A DNA stretch of 8,189 nucleotides from an uncultured Verrucomicrobiota bacterium (GTDB taxonomy: Bacteria; Verrucomicrobiota; Verrucomicrobiia; Limisphaerales; UBA9464). Positions 6,151 to 8,189 of the stretch are shown piece after piece. The position numbers and the translations under genes were made by a program. The stretch's first letter is position 1. Every line of letters starts with the position of its first letter. The notes under the pieces are model-generated. The model ran no database searches and was not told the origin of the DNA. It was given only the letters and a program-made list of their open reading frames with translations. The stretch covers positions 1-8,189 of the forward strand of contig CAIYFP010000330.1 of the NCBI GenBank assembly GCA_903925515.1, in the 5' to 3' direction.

Positions 6151-7092
6151 TCATGGCGTGGGTGCTGCCGAGGACAAGCCGGTGGCGTCGTGAGCTAGCT
6201 GGAGAAAGGTGATGTACTCATTCATGACATCGAGCGCGAGTATCTGGCCGGAGAGCATGGCGTTGAGGTGGTCTGGAGTCAGGCGGATGACATCCCCGCC
6301 CCAACGATGGCCGAACGGCGTCTCCGCGCCGTTGGTTGCGTCCACAAAGGACGTGACGATTTCGATGGTGGCATTTGCCGTGGGCTTGGCCGTGATGGCT
6401 GGCCAGTGGCGTCGGAGCTTGTCCATCCACGGTTTCAAGCCGCCTGCACGCACGGCTTTGAAGCGGTCCAGGGCCTCCGCCATTTGTCTCAGAGCCGGGC
6501 TGATCCAGCCGATGACCTCCAAAAGGCGCTCATGGCGGGCATCCAAGTCCTGCCAATGAACGATGCGCTCATGATGGAACACCCGGTTGCGAAGTTGGCG
6601 GATGTTTTCGAGGTCGTTCTTCCGGTCTTTGCGGTGATGCAGGCTCTTGGGCAGATGGCGGAAGACCGCCTTGATGCCCCCGGGCAAAAAGGGAGTGTGT
6701 TGCTCGTAGTGCGCCTCGAAGAGGCTCGTCCAGAATCCAAATTGCAGCTCGACGACCACACGACCCGAGGTGACGGATTTGCGGGTCTTGGTGATCTTGG
6801 CCTTGGCCTTGCCAACTTCCGCGGCGGCCCATGGGGTGAGATGGAGGTGCGGGGCATCGTACCAATCCTCGCGTCCAAGTAGGCTCGTGATGTGGCGGTG
6901 GATGGCGTTTCGGAGTGCGATCTCTCCGATTTGAAGGGGTGAATACAAGCTTTCGCAGAGGGCCATGTTCAGCAGGTAACGCGCAAGCGTGGCACACGGG
7001 TCTGGAGCCGAACCTGCCTGAGCCATGGCGTAGGCTGCCAACCTCTCCGTGGAGAAGAGTGCTTCGACTTGCTGGTAAAAGAGGCGTTGCAT
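6151..7092 (-). CDS. Abi-like protein (Abi_2 family, HEPN-type RNase candidate)
   Basis: The 313-residue protein carries the landmarks of Abi_2 proteins: IGEIALRNAIHRHI (about 55-68), LQFGFWTSLFEAHY (about 116-129) and IRQLRNRVFHHERI (164-177). The last contains R168-N169-x3-H173, the Rx4-6H signature of HEPN RNases. Family members are linked to abortive infection (AbiD/AbiF types), stopping phage growth by damaging the host's own RNA or translation. RNA cleavage here is inferred from the motif. Residues after about 215 (LKPWMDKLRRHWPAI onward) form a C-terminal extension I cannot assign. The gene sits between hsdM and hsdS on the same strand, 185 nt after the hsdM stop, enclosed by the 159-bp direct repeats. 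No Shine-Dalgarno precedes the ATG. Its separate flanks suggest it was added as a module to the RM operon. Confidence 0.85.
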   Translation of the reverse strand: MQRLFYQQVEALFSTERLAAYAMAQAGSAPDPCATLARYLLNMALCESLYSPLQIGEIALRNAIHRHITSLLGREDWYDAPHLHLTPWAAAEVGKAKAKITKTRKSVTSGRVVVELQFGFWTSLFEAHYEQHTPFLPGGIKAVFRHLPKSLHHRKDRKNDLENIRQLRNRVFHHERIVHWQDLDARHERLLEVIGWISPALRQMAEALDRFKAVRAGGLKPWMDKLRRHWPAITAKPTANATIEIVTSFVDATNGAETPFGHRWGGDVIRLTPDHLNAMLSGQILALDVMNEYITFLQLAHDATGLSSAAPTP

Positions 7093-7210
7093 TAGCGGAG
7101 TAGGGGATGCAGGCTCGGCTCGTAAGCCCCGGATCTCCCTCTCCCGCCCTTCGCGACGGTGATTGGAGCCGGGGTTTCTTTTTGTTCGTGTTTAGAGGGC
7201 ATCACCGATT

Positions 7211-7369
7211 CCCCTCCCTCCTTCGCGCTGCGCGCTACGGCGGGCAGGCAGGTTGCTCGGATGGAAGTCCAGAAGGTTCATTGGAAACCGAGCCCTTTCA
7301 GATTCGCCCGAATGGCGGCTTCGAGTTTGGCTGACTCGGCAAACTGAGCGTTCAGTTCGGCGACGAGGC
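7211..7369. repeat. Direct repeat, copy 1 (hsdM 3' end plus spacer)
   Basis: This copy contains the intact hsdM 3' end (from 7278) and the spacer beyond it. It matches 5950-6108 at about 89 % with no indels. The remaining gap to the Abi-like start (7093-7210) contains CT-rich sequence; I see no gene, terminator or promoter that I can support there. Confidence 0.9.
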
Positions 7370-8189
7370 GCGGCATCTTATCCTCGAAGGGTTCGCCGTC
7401 GTCCTCGACCTCCTCGGCACCGACGTAGCGGCCGGGCGTCAATACCCAGCCGTGCGCGGCGATTTCGGCGGTGGTGGCGGATTTGCAGAAGCCGGCCACG
7501 TCGTCGTATTTGCCCGCGCCTTTGTCTCCCTGCCACGCGTGGTACGTGGAGACGATTTTCTCGAGGTCGGCCTCGGTCAGTTCGCGATGAACCCGATCAA
7601 TCAGAGTGCCGAGTTTCCGGGCGTCTATAAACAGAGTCTCGCCTCTGCGGGCTCGACGCTGTTTACCCTCGCCCCCGGCCCCTCTCCTAAGCTGCGCACC
7701 CTCACCCCCGGCCCCTCTCCCAGAGGGAGAGGGGAGGGAGGGTTTTCCTCCGGACTTGTCGCGGGCCAGGAACCACAGGCAGACGGGGATTTGGGTGCTG
7801 TAGAAGAGCTGTCCGGGGAGGGCGACCATGCAGTCCACGAGGTCGTCCTCGATGATGGCCTTGCGAATGTCGCCCTCGCCCGACTGGTTGGAGGACATGC
7901 TCCCATTGGCGAGGACGAACCCGGCGAAGCCGTCGGGGGCGAGGTGATGGATGAAGTGCTGCACCCACGCAAAGTTGGCGTTGCCCTTGGGCGGGACGCC
8001 GTACTTCCACCGGACGTCGTCGTCCTTGCGGAACCAGTCGGAGTCGTTGAACGGCGGGTTGGCGATGACGAACTGGGCCCGGAGATCCTTGTGAAGGTCG
8101 TGGCGGAAGGTATCGGCGTGTTCCGGGCCGAGGTCGCCCTCGATGCCCCTGATGGCGAGGCGCCGGGTGGTGGCGTTGCTTTCCTGACC
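7278..8189 (-). CDS. hsdM: Type I RM methyltransferase subunit M, C-terminal part
   Basis: The frame is open from the window edge to TGA at 7278 (303 residues visible). It starts in GQESNATTRRLAIRGIEGDL, a hallmark of Type I N6-adenine methyltransferases. The catalytic motif IV NPPF is at visible residues 44-47 (FVIANPPFNDSDW), followed by PPKGNANFAWVQHFIHHL, GFVLANGSMSSNQSGEGDIR and LPGQLFYSTQIPVCLWFLA. The SAM-binding motif I lies upstream of the window. The C-terminal part has RRGETLFIDARKLG and YHAWQGDKGAGKYDDVAGFC, normal for HsdM. Between DKSGGK and KQRRARRGE, 26 foreign residues (PSLPSPSGRGAGGEGA then QLRRGAGGEG) are inserted in frame from a palindromic repeat. The insertion falls outside the catalytic motifs, so activity may be kept. 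hsdM is presumably the first RM gene of the operon; its promoter is not visible. Confidence 0.95.
   Translation of the reverse strand, partial: GQESNATTRRLAIRGIEGDLGPEHADTFRHDLHKDLRAQFVIANPPFNDSDWFRKDDDVRWKYGVPPKGNANFAWVQHFIHHLAPDGFAGFVLANGSMSSNQSGEGDIRKAIIEDDLVDCMVALPGQLFYSTQIPVCLWFLARDKSGGKPSLPSPSGRGAGGEGAQLRRGAGGEGKQRRARRGETLFIDARKLGTLIDRVHRELTEADLEKIVSTYHAWQGDKGAGKYDDVAGFCKSATTAEIAAHGWVLTPGRYVGAEEVEDDGEPFEDKMPRLVAELNAQFAESAKLEAAIRANLKGLGFQ
7665..7742. repeat. 78-bp in-frame repeat insertion in hsdM
   Basis: The insert has two related units, ACCCTCGCCCCCGGCCCCTC (from 7665) and ACCCTCACCCCCGGCCCCTC (from 7698). The second continues into a perfect palindrome at 7712-7734 (10-bp arms, 3-nt loop), identical to that at 1-23. 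Its length is a multiple of three and it has no stop on the hsdM strand. Minus-strand AAA triplets flank the insert on both sides (GGAAAA before, TAAACAG after), which could be a 3-bp target duplication around a 75-bp element. That reading is tentative. Confidence 0.85.

Noticed and set aside
6268..6882. A 204-codon open frame on the plus strand.
   Set aside because: It is antisense to the Abi-like gene, which carries clear conserved motifs. The plus-strand product shows none.
5950..7369. The 159-bp repeats as ends of a transposon carrying the Abi-like gene.
   Set aside because: The repeats are made of hsdM coding sequence and spacer, are direct and not inverted, and no transposase is present. 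Recombination between RM loci explains them better.
7712..7734. A rho-independent terminator from the strong GC hairpin.
   Set aside because: No T-run follows on either strand and it lies inside the open hsdM frame. The identical copy at 1-23 is also inside a gene.
7665..7742. A CRISPR array or tandem satellite.
   Set aside because: There are only two partial units with no unique spacers of regular length. The structure is a palindromic coding repeat.

Overview
The window is a block of eight same-strand (minus) reading frames that together form a Type I restriction-modification (RM) operon with accessory defence genes between the RM genes. In transcription order, right to left: hsdM (5' end outside the window), an Abi_2-like gene, hsdS, a large STAND-type ATPase with a C-terminal HEPN-like motif, a 98-codon hsdR/hsdS chimeric remnant, an AAA (OLD-like) ATPase, a DUF4276 gene, and the 5' end of hsdR (leaves the window on the left). 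The host is a GC-rich bacterium. Short GC-rich palindromic repeats inside reading frames and the general scarcity of Shine-Dalgarno sequences would fit Verrucomicrobiota or Planctomycetota, but nothing here fixes the taxon.

The three accessory modules sit at the hsdM/hsdS junction (Abi-like gene) and the hsdS/hsdR junction (STAND ATPase, then AAA ATPase plus DUF4276). Each is flanked by a partial second copy of an adjacent RM gene end: the hsdM 3' end plus spacer (159 bp), the hsdS 3' end (about 53 bp) and the hsdR 5' end (about 100 bp). By hand count all three duplicated pairs are about 89-90 % identical. That suggests the locus was assembled by joining segments of related but diverged RM loci, each carrying different cargo, rather than by transposition or recent in-place duplication. 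The hsdR'-hsdS' chimera looks like the scar of such a join.

A second layer is a family of short GC-rich palindromic repeats inserted inside coding sequence. One adds 26 in-frame codons to hsdM, an identical 23-bp palindrome interrupts hsdR at the window edge, and a degenerate, inverted copy lies in the hsdR' remnant. hsdR also carries an apparent one-base deletion near position 157, so restriction may be lost in this strain unless the shift is a sequencing error.

Functionally, HsdM/HsdS would methylate and HsdR (if intact) would restrict. The Abi-like protein and the STAND-HEPN protein both carry an R-N-x3-H motif and are candidate RNases for a second, abortive layer of defence. The STAND gene sits between hsdS and hsdR, the position held by the anticodon nuclease gene prrC in EcoprrI. 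The AAA/DUF4276 pair resembles split OLD-type ATPase + TOPRIM systems and is translationally coupled to hsdR by a GTGA overlap.
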